Positions 54,382 through 62,458 of a stretch of 64,000 bases of DNA are shown one piece after another. Source of the DNA: Paraburkholderia kirstenboschensis (GTDB lineage: Bacteria; Pseudomonadota; Gammaproteobacteria; Burkholderiales; Burkholderiaceae); contig NZ_CAJHCR010000003.1 of NCBI RefSeq assembly GCF_904848585.1, forward strand, positions 124,001 to 188,000, written 5' to 3'. Under the pieces are notes generated by a model, which was not told the origin of the DNA, searched no databases, and saw only the letters and a program-made list of their open reading frames with translations. A program made the position numbers and the translations under genes. The first letter of the stretch is position 1, and the number at the start of each line of letters is the position of its first letter.

Positions 54382-54534
54382 TCATCCTGCGGTCAAGGGC
54401 ATCTACCCCCGGTTTTTGCCCGCAGTCGAGCTGCTAGTGAAAGGTCACGTCAGTCTTATCGATTGACAATGCAAGACTACCGGGGCCCGCTACGTCGGCA
54501 TTGGCGATCGGCGTGCCTTCAGCGACTGTTCGTC

Positions 54535-54657
54535 TCAACTGTTCGCTTGAATGACCACCTTCCCTCGGACATGACCTGCCGTACTTTTTGCGAGTGCTTC
54601 ATCCGCACCTTCACCTTTCGCAGAAGGTCGCCAGGTTGCTGACCGGTCTTTAGCCTT
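54535..54657 (-). pseudogene. C-terminal remnant of a quinone-oxidoreductase/zinc-type dehydrogenase
   Basis: The minus strand encodes, before a stop at 54535, a tail GADEALAKSTAGHVRGKVVI followed by QANS. The pattern aEAhR...GHxRGKVVI is the usual C-terminus of medium-chain NADPH:quinone oxidoreductases. Upstream in frame only about 15 further unrelated codons precede a TAA. The rest of the gene (about 290 residues) is missing. It lies between the antA breakpoint and intact small genes, evidence for a mosaic junction. Confidence 0.55.
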
Positions 54658-54676
54658 TTATGGCGCCCTCGTTCCA

Positions 54677-55012
54677 TCACTTCCCCGTTTTCCTATGGTT
54701 CAGTCGAGAAGGCGAGTGGCGAGCGTCTGCCGGCCGCTGTCTTCCCCGCTTAATCAACTCCGCGTGATTCATTCCAGCGAAGCTTACTGTGCCTTCTTCC
54801 AATGACTCACCGAGCGCGCGCGGCAGTTCGCGCTCGTCATCAAACTGCGGATCGTTCTCGTAACGATAGGCCCGCAGTCCACCAACGTTCACGAGGATCA
54901 AATCCAGTTTGCGATGAACATCCCGCAAGAGCGTGTTGAGACACCAACCGTGCGCAAACCAGAGGACGATTGCAGACCCGATGATGGTCCTCTCCATACC
55001 AGAGTCGAACAT
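54677..55012 (-). CDS. Small hypothetical protein with one membrane segment
   Basis: A 111-residue protein with a hydrophobic N-terminal segment (IIGSAIVLWFAHGWCLN) and a charged C-terminus (YRYENDPQFDDERELPRALG). GAGGA precedes the ATG by eight bases. I do not recognise the family; codon use and the start signal support a real gene. It lies in the remnant-rich zone, so recent acquisition is possible. Confidence 0.5.
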   Translation of the reverse strand: MFDSGMERTIIGSAIVLWFAHGWCLNTLLRDVHRKLDLILVNVGGLRAYRYENDPQFDDERELPRALGESLEEGTVSFAGMNHAELIKRGRQRPADARHSPSRLNHRKTGK

Positions 55013-55104
55013 CTTGCAATCCTCAGTAGGCAGAGGACATTTTCCTGGTTGCCACTGTTTATGTGTCGATACTGCTTGCCCTATCGGTATGCACTTCGAT
55101 ACGG

Positions 55105-55413
55105 TCAGCCCGCGGGCGCCTCATCCGCGCTCTCGGAACTGTCGCGCGCCATCCGTCGATTCGATGGAGTCGACAGGACGGAATCGATGAACGTATGCGC
55201 TCGGCTCTCCCCATACCTGGAGGCCTGCTCCTCCGAAAGAAACTCCAGTTGCTCTGGGAAACTTACCAGGTCGCACTCCGGATGACGGGTTGACGCGACC
55301 TGCCAGGACACGCGGTAGCGCCGGGATATACCGCCGAATGCACGACAGTTGGACGGGGTGACGTGAACTTCGATGTAGCAATCGCGGTACGGCGCATACG
55401 TCTGGGTGGACAT
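55105..55413 (-). CDS. Small hypothetical protein
   Basis: A 102-residue soluble protein starting MSTQTYAPYRDCYIEVHVT and containing SFPEQLEFLSEEQASRYGES and an acidic, serine-rich end. GGGAGAAAAG lies just before ATG 55413; a longer frame starts 54 bases upstream but lacks a site. No family recognised. It is divergent from the small gene at 55535 on the plus strand. Confidence 0.6.
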   Translation of the reverse strand: MSTQTYAPYRDCYIEVHVTPSNCRAFGGISRRYRVSWQVASTRHPECDLVSFPEQLEFLSEEQASRYGESRAHTFIDSVLSTPSNRRMARDSSESADEAPAG

Positions 55414-55534
55414 GACTTTTCTCCCTGAAGAACACATAGCGCAAGTCAATGAGCCGGCCGCATCCAATGTGCCTGCCGAACAGGCTCAGGGAACTACCTG
55501 CCCGCAAAGATCGTACAAATCAGGAGTCAAAGCC

Positions 55535-55873
55535 ATGAGCAATACACAACAGGAAACGCCAAGCGCCAAGCGCGCGATCGAGGCCAGGCAACCCGCCGCT
55601 CATGAAGCTGCCCCGCTGAATTCTGACGAGAAAGCCGAGTGGCAAGAATTCCAAGATTGGGCGTGGAAAAAAGAAGGTGACCCGGTAGGGCAAATGGAAT
55701 GCCGGTCATTCGGACACGTGTCGGTCCACAACAGAAACCGTCCTTCTGCCCCTAGTGCGGCGGCAGGATCGTGGTCAAAACGGGAGAGACGACGTGACGC
55801 TCGCCGGCGTTCCCGTCAATCCATTTGGTCGCCCACTCGACCGCACGGTCAATTGCGACCTTTCGATCACTGA
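55535..55873 (+). CDS. Hypothetical protein, possibly chimeric at its 3' end
   Basis: A 112-residue frame with a CAGGAG ribosome binding site. The first 55 or so residues (AIEARQPAAHEAAPLNSDEK, EWQEFQDWAWKKEGDPVGQ) look like a normal small soluble protein. From about base 55700 on, the sequence becomes Arg- and Ser-rich and unlike protein, suggesting that the original 3' end was replaced by other DNA. I cannot assign a function. Confidence 0.4.
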   Translation: MSNTQQETPSAKRAIEARQPAAHEAAPLNSDEKAEWQEFQDWAWKKEGDPVGQMECRSFGHVSVHNRNRPSAPSAAAGSWSKRERRRDARRRSRQSIWSPTRPHGQLRPFDH

Positions 55874-56042
55874 AGGCGCCGAGATCGTCCGCGTCTGCAA
55901 CAGACCTTTGCGCATGAGTATCCGTGATGCGCTCCAGAACGCGAGCGCGTTTTCGGTGCGTCTCCGGACGTGGGGTCATCCGTCACTCTGGCGTGCGCCG
56001 CGGCCGTCATAGCACCTCCCATCAAGGCTACCCTGTCATGAA

Positions 56043-57074
56043 CTAACCCGCTCCAAGACCGGCATAGACCATTTTCGTGAACTGATCGCCGTTGAACACG
56101 AAATTCCCCCATCTGGCATCAAAGGCGGCTGTCGGCTTTGCGGCGATAATTTCGTCAAGCGCCTTGCCTTGCTGCTTCAACGCTGCGACGTTATTGCGTA
56201 CAGTGACCAGCATGTCACGGAACGCGATCAGGTCAGTTCGCGTGCCTATCGGGCCATGCCCTGGGACCACTATCGTATGATCGCTTGTACGAGCGACTGC
56301 TTCGTTGGCCCAATGGATTGCCCCATCGATGCTGCCACCGTCTTCATTGTCGATGTACGGATAAATACCATTCCAGAACGTGTCGCCAAGCGCCAGCACA
56401 TCGGCCTCCTGGAAATACACCCACAAGTCGCCATCCGTATGGCCGCCTCCGAAATGTTGCACTTCGATCCTGCTTCCCGCGAAGGAAAACGTCTTTTCGT
56501 TATCGACCAGGCACGTGGGGCGCGCATCCGCCGGGACCGGTTCAAACGTCCAGTTCCACGCGTCGACATGCGTCGTTTCGGTCAAATGCTTCAAGGTGTT
56601 CTTGTGGGCGACGATAATGGCCCCAGCCTCGTGCATCCAGGCATTTCCGTCGGTATGGTCCCAGTGCCAATGTGTGTTCACTACATATTTCAGTGGCCCC
56701 GGACCGATGTGATCCAGCGCTGCGCGCAACTTTTGTCGGGACTTGCTAATGCCTGCGTCGACTAGAAATTTTCCATCCTTGCCCGACAGGGCTGTAATGT
56801 TGCCGCCGGATCCTATTAACACTGTAAGATTTTTGCGTAGGGGTACTACGATGATATCCATGTCGGCTCGGCGCAGATATCGTGCGCCCGCACCGGTATG
56901 GAAGTAATCGTCCGGAGTAGCGGCCTTGCTTGTCGTACGCTCACTGGCGGAGTCCGCAAAAGCGGCACCGGACCCAATCAGTAAGGTAGCGCCGATGGAA
57001 ACAAACAAAAGCACTAGCTTGAACAAGCGATCCGCGATTTTGATCGCGGCTTCCAGTTTGCAAGATTCCTTCAT
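56043..57074 (-). CDS. Exported MBL-fold metallo-hydrolase
   Basis: A 343-residue protein with an N-terminal signal or anchor (LFKLVLLFVSIGATLLIGSG) and a metallo-beta-lactamase fold. Metal ligands: NTHWHWDHTDG (HxHxDH), FGGGHTDGDL and VVPGHGPIG, with ALGDTFWNG. It resembles periplasmic MBL hydrolases (glyoxalase II-like and quinoprotein-relay types). The ATG at 57074 gives the signal peptide; an upstream in-frame start adds 33 unconserved residues. It is followed on the same strand (upstream) by the frameshifted carboxymuconolactone-decarboxylase gene and may have formed an operon with it. Confidence 0.88.
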   Translation of the reverse strand: MKESCKLEAAIKIADRLFKLVLLFVSIGATLLIGSGAAFADSASERTTSKAATPDDYFHTGAGARYLRRADMDIIVVPLRKNLTVLIGSGGNITALSGKDGKFLVDAGISKSRQKLRAALDHIGPGPLKYVVNTHWHWDHTDGNAWMHEAGAIIVAHKNTLKHLTETTHVDAWNWTFEPVPADARPTCLVDNEKTFSFAGSRIEVQHFGGGHTDGDLWVYFQEADVLALGDTFWNGIYPYIDNEDGGSIDGAIHWANEAVARTSDHTIVVPGHGPIGTRTDLIAFRDMLVTVRNNVAALKQQGKALDEIIAAKPTAAFDARWGNFVFNGDQFTKMVYAGLGAG

Positions 57075-57236
57075 TTTTGAGATTCCTGAAAAACAGCGCA
57101 GACACGAGAATGCAGTGGATGCGAACCACACACCGACGGGATCTGAGTCGCTACATTTTGCCCCACGGCACATTTGAACAGCCGAAATGCAATAACGGCA
57201 GGGACGGAACAGTCTACCGGTGTGCCGCTCGTCGCA

Positions 57237-57769
57237 TTAGCCCGCAGCCGGGAAGTCAAGCGTCGTGTCGTTGATACGGTTAAACAAATTGGTGAATGCA
57301 ATGCTAGCTACTGCCATCGTGACATCAACGATTTGCGCATCGGTGAACTCGGCCTGTTTGATCGCAGTCACCACATCGGCATGAACGGTACCGGTCGTTG
57401 TTATGAGGTGCAGCACGAAACTGCCAACGCGTCGCAGCGCGCGTCACCCGACGGTCGGGCGTGACGCAACGCCAGAATGGCTTCCCGGTCAAAACCTATC
57501 TTCTGGCTTAACAGCGCGTGTGCGGCAAGGCAATAGTCGCATCCCGTCGTCTCGCTGACGACCAGTTTCACGACCTCGATATCCCGCGAACTCAGGCTGC
57601 TCTTTTTGAGCGATGCCTCAAGACTCAGCACCGCCTCCAGCGCGACCGGACTATTACCGCCGATGCCGACGTAAGAATTTGGAACCTTACCGACGGTTCG
57701 TTTTACATCACGGAACAATTCGGCGGTGCGGCCTGTGGCTTCGGACACTGGGTGCATGGAAATGCTCAT
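57237..57769 (-). pseudogene. Carboxymuconolactone decarboxylase (AhpD-like) gene with one-base frameshift
   Basis: The first part reads MSISMHPVSEATGRTAELF and carries the CxxC-H region SETTGCDYCLAAHALLSQK, then ARPSGDARCDALA. Here the frame breaks and ends at a TAA. In the next frame the family's normal end continues: FVLHLITTTGTVHADVV, TAIKQAEFTDAQIVDVTMAV, FTNLFNRINDTTLDFPAAG, stop at 57237. Adding one base between 57421 and 57422 restores an unbroken gene of about 176 residues. Either a recent inactivating deletion or a sequencing error. The intact part is the CMD/AhpD peroxidase-like fold. Divergent from a LysR gene. Confidence 0.9.
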
Positions 57770-57867
57770 CAGAAATACCCCTACCGTTGGCACACTTCGA
57801 TGATAGGGATCTCCGACCTATGAGAATATTCCCCAGATCTGCAACCCATACTTGCGTAAATGCACCG

Positions 57868-58752
57868 ATGTTCGATTGGGAAGATGTTCGATATTTCCTG
57901 GCTGTCGCTCGCATCGGAACGATGTCGGGCGCCGCCCGAAGCCTCCACGTAGATCACGCGACCGTGAGTCGACGCTTAAGCGCACTAGAAAGTGAGATCA
58001 GGACTTCCTTGATCGATCGGCAGCCCAGGACTTGCAGGCTCACGGCGATCGGCCAGCGCGTGTTCGAATTGGCGCAGGAAATGGAAGAAAGCGCGTACGC
58101 TGTTGAGCGACTCCTCGACGCCAGCCGGTCGCCGCTGAGAGGCAAGGTCACGCTCAGCGCTCCACCCGTACTCGTCGCCAATTTTCTCGTAAAGCATCTG
58201 GCGGACTTTCGTCGCACAAATCCGGACTTACAGCTGTCCGTTTTGTGCGAAGCTCGGCAGCTTTCCCTCAGCCGTAGGGAGGCAGATGTTGTCCTGAGAC
58301 TGACCCGGCCTGAGGAGCCCACGAGCGTCGTGCGGAAGCTGGGACGCATGTCGTTTGGCCTATACGCGAGCAAGGACTACCCGCATCTACACGATCCGTC
58401 CGCATGGGAGTTCATTGGCTATGACGCCGGCTTCGTGGGTGTGTCGCAGCAGAAGTGGTTAATGAGCGTTGCGGGGAAAAGACCTATTGCTTGCGAAATC
58501 AGTGATATCAATGGCCATGTGGTAGCGGCCAGGGCAGGCGCTGGCGTTGCGGGTCTGCCTGACTTCCTAGTAGATAGTGACGCGAAGCTGCAACGCGTCC
58601 CGCATGCTGGCCACGCGTTCTCGCGGGACATCTGGATGGCTGTTCACCGAGACCTGCGCCGTTCGCTGCAAATACGGGCAGTCATGGATTTTCTGGTGAA
58701 AATCGTAGCCGACAACCCCGCTTTTGCAGAACCAGACGCGACTCGAGATTGA
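57868..58752 (+). CDS. LysR-family regulator
   Basis: A 294-residue LysR regulator. The HTH starts MFDWEDVRYFLAVARIGTMSGAARSLHVDHATVSRRLSAL, the effector domain begins GKVTLSAPPVLVANFLVKH. ATG 57868 is chosen for the conserved start; the longer frame adds unrelated codons. It is divergent from the frameshifted carboxymuconolactone-decarboxylase gene and the MBL hydrolase, its probable targets. It belongs to the subgroup whose proteins begin with a DWxD motif. Confidence 0.9.
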   Translation: MFDWEDVRYFLAVARIGTMSGAARSLHVDHATVSRRLSALESEIRTSLIDRQPRTCRLTAIGQRVFELAQEMEESAYAVERLLDASRSPLRGKVTLSAPPVLVANFLVKHLADFRRTNPDLQLSVLCEARQLSLSRREADVVLRLTRPEEPTSVVRKLGRMSFGLYASKDYPHLHDPSAWEFIGYDAGFVGVSQQKWLMSVAGKRPIACEISDINGHVVAARAGAGVAGLPDFLVDSDAKLQRVPHAGHAFSRDIWMAVHRDLRRSLQIRAVMDFLVKIVADNPAFAEPDATRD

Positions 58753-58820
58753 CGCGCTGCGGTGTATGCTTTCCCAGTGGTGCCGTGAGCTCACATGTGC
58801 CATCAGCGCGCGCCAGCAAT

Positions 58821-58952
58821 TCAGTCCTGAACAGAGGACTCGGACGCCTGGCTGCGCGTAAGCGCAGCGAAGTACCGCGCCGGAGGAAGGCCGAGTGCTT
58901 TCTTGAACATGGTAATGAACGCCGCAACCGATTCATAGCCGTATGAGCGAAG
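58821..58952 (-). pseudogene. C-terminal remnant of an AraC-family regulator
   Basis: The minus strand encodes RSYGYESVAAFITMFKKALG, then LPPARYFAALTRSQASESSVQD and a stop at 58821. GYES-AF--MFKK-LG-PPARYF is the second helix-turn-helix and end of AraC/XylS regulators. Directly upstream in frame is TGA, and no earlier domain of the family is found. About 85 percent of the gene is missing. Confidence 0.7.
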
Positions 58953-59463
58953 TCAAGTCGTCACCGAAAACGAAGTAAATTTGTCAACACGGATTTTTCG
59001 TATTAACTGAGTCTTTGAGCGCGATTCATCGAAAGCTTCGCTGCAACCCCTCTGCAGCGCTACGCGCCCGCTTAGGCACCGCAATTGTCACCTCCAAGGT
59101 TGAATCTGCCTGCCATGCGATCGTAGAAATGTCGAGCGATGGCAATACGATGTTCCTTGCGCATCGCCGATGTTTTGGCGAAAGCAGGAGGAGACCGGCT
59201 CGAGTAAAGGCCACCGCATTGCGCACGGCGATACGGCGAGCCGGCAAGACTTAGCCGAGTGCCGGAGTCAGTCGTCGCCCATCGAGGCTGAGAATCGGAA
59301 AACGCGCAGCAAGAACAAGGGCGCCTCCCTACGCGTGAATAAGCACACGACCGGTTGCATGGCGCGACTGGACATAGCCGGAGCAGCGCACCGCATGAGC
59401 CCATAACGATGGGCCAGGGCAATATCCCGGAGCATCCCTGAGTTCACTATCCTTGAGTACGAC
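58953..59463. other. Gene-poor region
   Basis: These 511 bases follow the AraC remnant. Open frames exist on both strands but with no homology, start signals or consistent composition. They are probably decayed DNA next to the integrase-like fragment. Confidence 0.4.
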
Positions 59464-59497
59464 TTCGACGGCCCGTGCAAAGGATTCCATCGGGATC

Positions 59498-59584
59498 CTT
59501 GATTGATTCGAGGAAAGCGGTGACCTCCTCGCGACTCAGGACCACCGATAGTGTGCGTGGCTGAGGTCGCGACGGGCCGATATC
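59498..59584 (-). pseudogene. Fragment resembling a tyrosine recombinase/IS91-type integrase
   Basis: The minus strand reads DIGPSRPQPRTLSVVLSREE and VTAFLESIK in one frame. PRxLPVVLSxEEVxxFLxxI is the junction between the N-terminal SAM-like domain and the catalytic domain in phage-type integrases associated with IS91-like elements. The flanking sequence on both sides does not continue the protein and the catalytic Arg-His-Arg-Tyr residues are absent. The match is short, so this is a suggestion and not a firm call. Confidence 0.4.
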
Positions 59585-59673
59585 ACGCTCGCGAGGTATT
59601 GCTGGCATTTCTGATTGACTCCGCCGGAAACGGGATCAGGTCTTGCTTCCCAGTTTGTGCACGGGAGATGATC

Positions 59674-59862
59674 ATGCTCAGACTTTTCGGCATTTTGGCG
59701 ATGGTGGCCGCCGTCTCGGGATGTGTTGCTGCCCCGCCCTACGGTTACAGCGAACCCGCGTATGGTCCTGGCTACTACTCGCCGGGCCCCAGCATAGGCG
59801 TGGGCGTGGGAGGCGGCAGCCTCGGCGGTGGGGTAGGCGTCGGTGTAGGTGTCGGATTCTGA
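59674..59862 (+). CDS. Small lipoprotein with Gly-Val repeats
   Basis: A 62-residue lipoprotein. The signal ends in a lipobox VSGC (Cys about residue 18), followed by a Tyr/Pro/Gly-rich stretch (PPYGYSEPAYGPGYYSPGPS) and a Gly-Val repeat (GVGVGGGSLGGGVGVGVGVGF). GGGAG precedes ATG 59674 by six bases; an ATG two codons earlier overlaps that site. Small outer-membrane lipoproteins of this type are common in Burkholderiaceae and of unknown function. Confidence 0.7.
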   Translation: MLRLFGILAMVAAVSGCVAAPPYGYSEPAYGPGYYSPGPSIGVGVGGGSLGGGVGVGVGVGF

Positions 59863-60716
59863 GCAACTGCGCGCGCGGCTGACTCGGTTGCCCGGACCGC
59901 TTCCATTTTCCGCGCAATCGCGGACGTCGCCGCAGCTCGCCATGGCGCATAGCCGACATATTGCGACGATGTCGCGCGCCAGCGCGTCCATATGTCCACC
60001 GTCACCGCGACCCGCTCCGACCGTTCCGCTTCCATCTCCGTTGGATTCATGCCTCCGGATACCCGCGCGGGCCATCGCGTTAGACCGTATCAATTTTGCC
60101 ACGTCGCGACAATAGTTTGTCAATCGGCGGTCATGCAATGCGTCATCGCCCCAGGAGCCATGCTGCATGAGGATTCGACGGACCGAAATAAAATGTTAAC
60201 AGTCTGCGCGGATGTGATGCAGCGCCCGTCCGGTACGCGGCACCCGTCGCCAAGGGCAGTCGGCTCGGCTCATGCCCCGAGACCGGGCGCCGGACTTCCA
60301 AGTTCGGCCACTTCCTGCCGTTCGTCGTCCGCGCTCCGAAGGCCGCTCACGCGGGACGAGCCGCTCTTCGACTGGGAAGAATGGTACGGCGAGCGTCGCC
60401 CGCTGGTTTGCTAAAACTTCCGTTACTCGTCCCGGAGGCTTTGCTTGGATTTGCCCGGGTCGATCGCAAGCAGGAGGCTAAAGAGTGTTGTGAAGTTGAC
60501 TCAGAGACCACCGAAACGCACGGCTCCGCACCTTAGTATGGTCAGATGCGTTCCCCCGCAAGTGCAAGTTTCCGAGGACCTCGAAATATATCGTGAGCTT
60601 TGTCGATTTCCTCAAGCGTCGTTCGTCGTCCGTATAGGGCTGCGGGATTTGGGGCAATGCGGTCCCGACGTCGCTTTTGCGCCCCTATTCATCATTAACG
60701 CGAACGGAGATCGTTC
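59863..60716. other. Gene-poor region
   Basis: These 854 bases lie between the lipoprotein and the DUF1428 gene. Frames on both strands are open in part (one minus frame starting MNPTEMEAERSER, another plus frame ending LFDWEEWYGERRPLVC) but none has combined start signal, composition and homology. I leave it as decayed or regulatory DNA. Confidence 0.4.
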
Positions 60717-61070
60717 ATGACTTACATAGATGGATTTGTCGCCGCGGTGCCCACGGCCAATCGTGAAACGTACAGGAAGCATGCCGAATTGGCAGCGGCT
60801 GTCTTCAAGGAGCACGGCGCATTGAAGGTGGTCGAGTGCTGGGGAGATGACGTCCCGGAAGGGAAGGTGACGTCTTTTCCGATGGCGGTCAAACGGCAGC
60901 CTGACGAGGCGGTGGTGTTCTCCTGGGTTGTCTGGCCTTCGCGTCAGGCACGAGACGATGGAATGAAAGCGGTGATGGCTGACCCACGGCTGCAGCCTGA
61001 CACGAATCCGATGCCTTTCGACGGCAAGCGGCTGATCTACGGCGGGTTTGAAGTGATCGTGGACGCATGA
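60717..61070 (+). CDS. DUF1428 family protein
   Basis: A 117-residue protein, matching the length of the DUF1428 family. Typical pattern: YIDGFVAAVPTANRETYRKHAE, VVECWGDDVPEGKVTSFPMAV, FSWVVWPSRQARDDGMKAV, MPFDGKRLIYGGFEVI. This is a dimeric alpha/beta barrel (ferredoxin-like) fold of unknown function, often next to other stress or SnoaL-like genes. ATG 60717 starts the conserved domain. Confidence 0.9.
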   Translation: MTYIDGFVAAVPTANRETYRKHAELAAAVFKEHGALKVVECWGDDVPEGKVTSFPMAVKRQPDEAVVFSWVVWPSRQARDDGMKAVMADPRLQPDTNPMPFDGKRLIYGGFEVIVDA

Positions 61071-61198
61071 GGGGCCAAAGAAGGCGGCGCCGGTCGACAA
61101 TGGCCAGGAGCCTGCGATTCACCTGAATTTTCTTCAGGTCCACCTGCAGGAACAAGCCGTTGAGGCGCTTCTTGAAACATTCAATGGAGACGACGTAT

Positions 61199-61576
61199 AT
61201 GCAGCAAGATCCTGCCGACATCGCCCGTGAGAGTTATCTCGCCTATGTACGTAAGGACCGCGCCGCCATCGAGGCTCTGATCGGCGAAGACTTCCATTTC
61301 ACCAGCCCTCTGGATAACCGCCTGGATCGCAACACCTACTTCACGCGTTGTTGGCCCAACAGCGAGACGATCACCGACGTTCAGTTCGTCGATGTCGTTG
61401 TTCATGGCGAACAGGTCTTCGTCGTTTACGAAGGAACGAGTGTTCGCAGTCGACGGTTCCGCAATACGGAGAGGCTAACCGTCCGCGGTGGCAAGATCGT
61501 CGAGGCAGAGGTCTATTTTGGCTGGTCCCTTCCGCACGACGCGCCCGATGGCGGATATGTGACGTCAGGCGCCTAG
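61199..61576 (+). CDS. SnoaL-like (NTF2 fold) protein
   Basis: A 125-residue protein of the NTF2/SnoaL superfamily: DIARESYLAYVRKDRAAIEALIGEDFHFTSPLDN, FVDVVVHGEQVFVVYEGT, RNTERLTVRGGKIVEAEVYFG. GGAGA lies nine bases before ATG 61199; in-frame starts at 61160 and 61184 are weaker. Members bind small polyketide-like or steroid-like ligands or are of unknown function. It follows the DUF1428 gene by 128 bases on the same strand. Confidence 0.85.
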   Translation: MQQDPADIARESYLAYVRKDRAAIEALIGEDFHFTSPLDNRLDRNTYFTRCWPNSETITDVQFVDVVVHGEQVFVVYEGTSVRSRRFRNTERLTVRGGKIVEAEVYFGWSLPHDAPDGGYVTSGA

Positions 61577-61709
61577 CAACTCATTGGATGCCACAAGAGC
61601 GTTTTTGCGCGGTTGTCGCTAATGGCCGCATCGGATGACCTGGCCGCGATACTCGAGCGTCTGCCTTGTGATTGCGCTACGGACGTCCACCGGCGCAGTG
61701 CGACAGGCG

Positions 61710-61726
61710 GTTCAGGGCCCCTGAAC
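61710..61726. promoter_or_regulatory. 17-base perfect palindrome (GTTCAGGG-C-CCCTGAAC)
   Basis: Perfect 8-bp arms around one base, about 100 bases upstream of the barstar gene. The lack of a loop argues against a terminator, so an operator for a dimeric regulator is more likely. Confidence 0.45.
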
Positions 61727-61829
61727 GACCAGTCGCCTTTCTCGAAAGCAGTCGGTCATATAGACGAGCAAGCATTCGCGTGTTTCACTTTAGCGCGTAC
61801 ACTTGCCAGCTTTGATTGTCGAGACAGCA

Positions 61830-62123
61830 ATGGCACGCGACTCTCTTGTGGAAATTGAACTCGGCGACCTCACCTCCGTAGAGCAGCTGCACGAAAGGTT
61901 GATGAGGCAGTTGAAATTTCCCGGCTGGTACGGAAAGAACTGGGACGCGTTTTGGGACGCTATCACCAAACTTGTGGACATGCCGCTCGTTCTCCGCTTG
62001 AAAAACTGGTCGGGTTTCGAGATTCGATTTCCCCGCGATGCGGCATTGATGTCAGACTGTCTAGAACGTATGGCGAGGCAGTATCCATACCTCGCGCCGC
62101 GTGTTGAGCATTCGGAACCGTGA
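61830..62123 (+). CDS. Barstar-family ribonuclease inhibitor
   Basis: A 97-residue barstar-like protein (usual 90-100). The barstar core is visible: SVEQLHERLMRQLKFPGWYG, then KNWDAFWDAITKLVDMPLVL. Barstar neutralises the RNase barnase; in proteobacteria such genes often serve as immunity proteins next to toxins. No barnase, Rhs, CdiA or other toxin gene is in reach. The next gene overlaps its stop (GTGA) and is frameshifted. ATG 61830 is chosen; a TTG 27 bases earlier is possible. Confidence 0.85.
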   Translation: MARDSLVEIELGDLTSVEQLHERLMRQLKFPGWYGKNWDAFWDAITKLVDMPLVLRLKNWSGFEIRFPRDAALMSDCLERMARQYPYLAPRVEHSEP

Positions 62124-62402
62124 CTACATCGGACGTCATTGCTGCTGCGACGGCATTTGTGGACTGGACACAACCTTGGACTTTTATTGAGACGGTGAAG
62201 GCGAACCGAGCACTTACGGCATCGGATCGTGCCGTCATTGAAATGATCTGGGTGGAGGCATGTTTTGCCCAAACATTGGCAGCGTGCCGACCTCAATCAA
62301 TGCCGCGCAACCGCCGACCACGGGCTCTCGGTTGCTTTTCCCTGGCTATCCGATGAGGTCCGCGCACAATTTGTGCGGGCGGCCGCGTATCAATGGAGAT
62401 GA
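62120..62402 (+). pseudogene. Barstar-associated hypothetical gene with a frameshift
   Basis: The gene opens with GTG overlapping the barstar stop and reads TSDVIAAATAFVDWTQPWTF, then DRAVIEMIWVEACFAQ. There the frame breaks at an AAA run (about 62270-62273). In the next frame the protein continues HWQRADLNQCRATADHGLS, VAFPWLSDEVRAQFVRAAAY, QWR and a stop at 62402. Removing one A restores an unbroken protein of about 93 residues. Family unknown. Loss or sequencing error are both possible. Confidence 0.75.
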
Positions 62403-62458
62403 GTTCACAGCGCGGTATTGTGATGGCGACCGACCGTATAACCGCTCACCGCTCATTC

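Noticed and set aside
55752..55979. Minus-strand frame of 75 codons (MTPRPETHRKRARVLERITD...)
   Set aside because: Codon use is gene-like and the end looks like protein, but I find no family, no good start signal and no neighbour support. Possibly a gene remnant.
59775..60050. Minus-strand frame of 91 codons starting MNPTEMEAERSER
   Set aside because: Its second half is the antisense of the Gly-Val repeats of the lipoprotein, giving an artificial Pro-Thr repeat. Its GGAGG lies only one base from the ATG, too close to count.
62265..62275. Programmed frameshift in the gene after barstar
   Set aside because: The AAA run could slip, but no classic slippery heptamer or downstream structure fits the required shift, so mutation or sequencing error is simpler.
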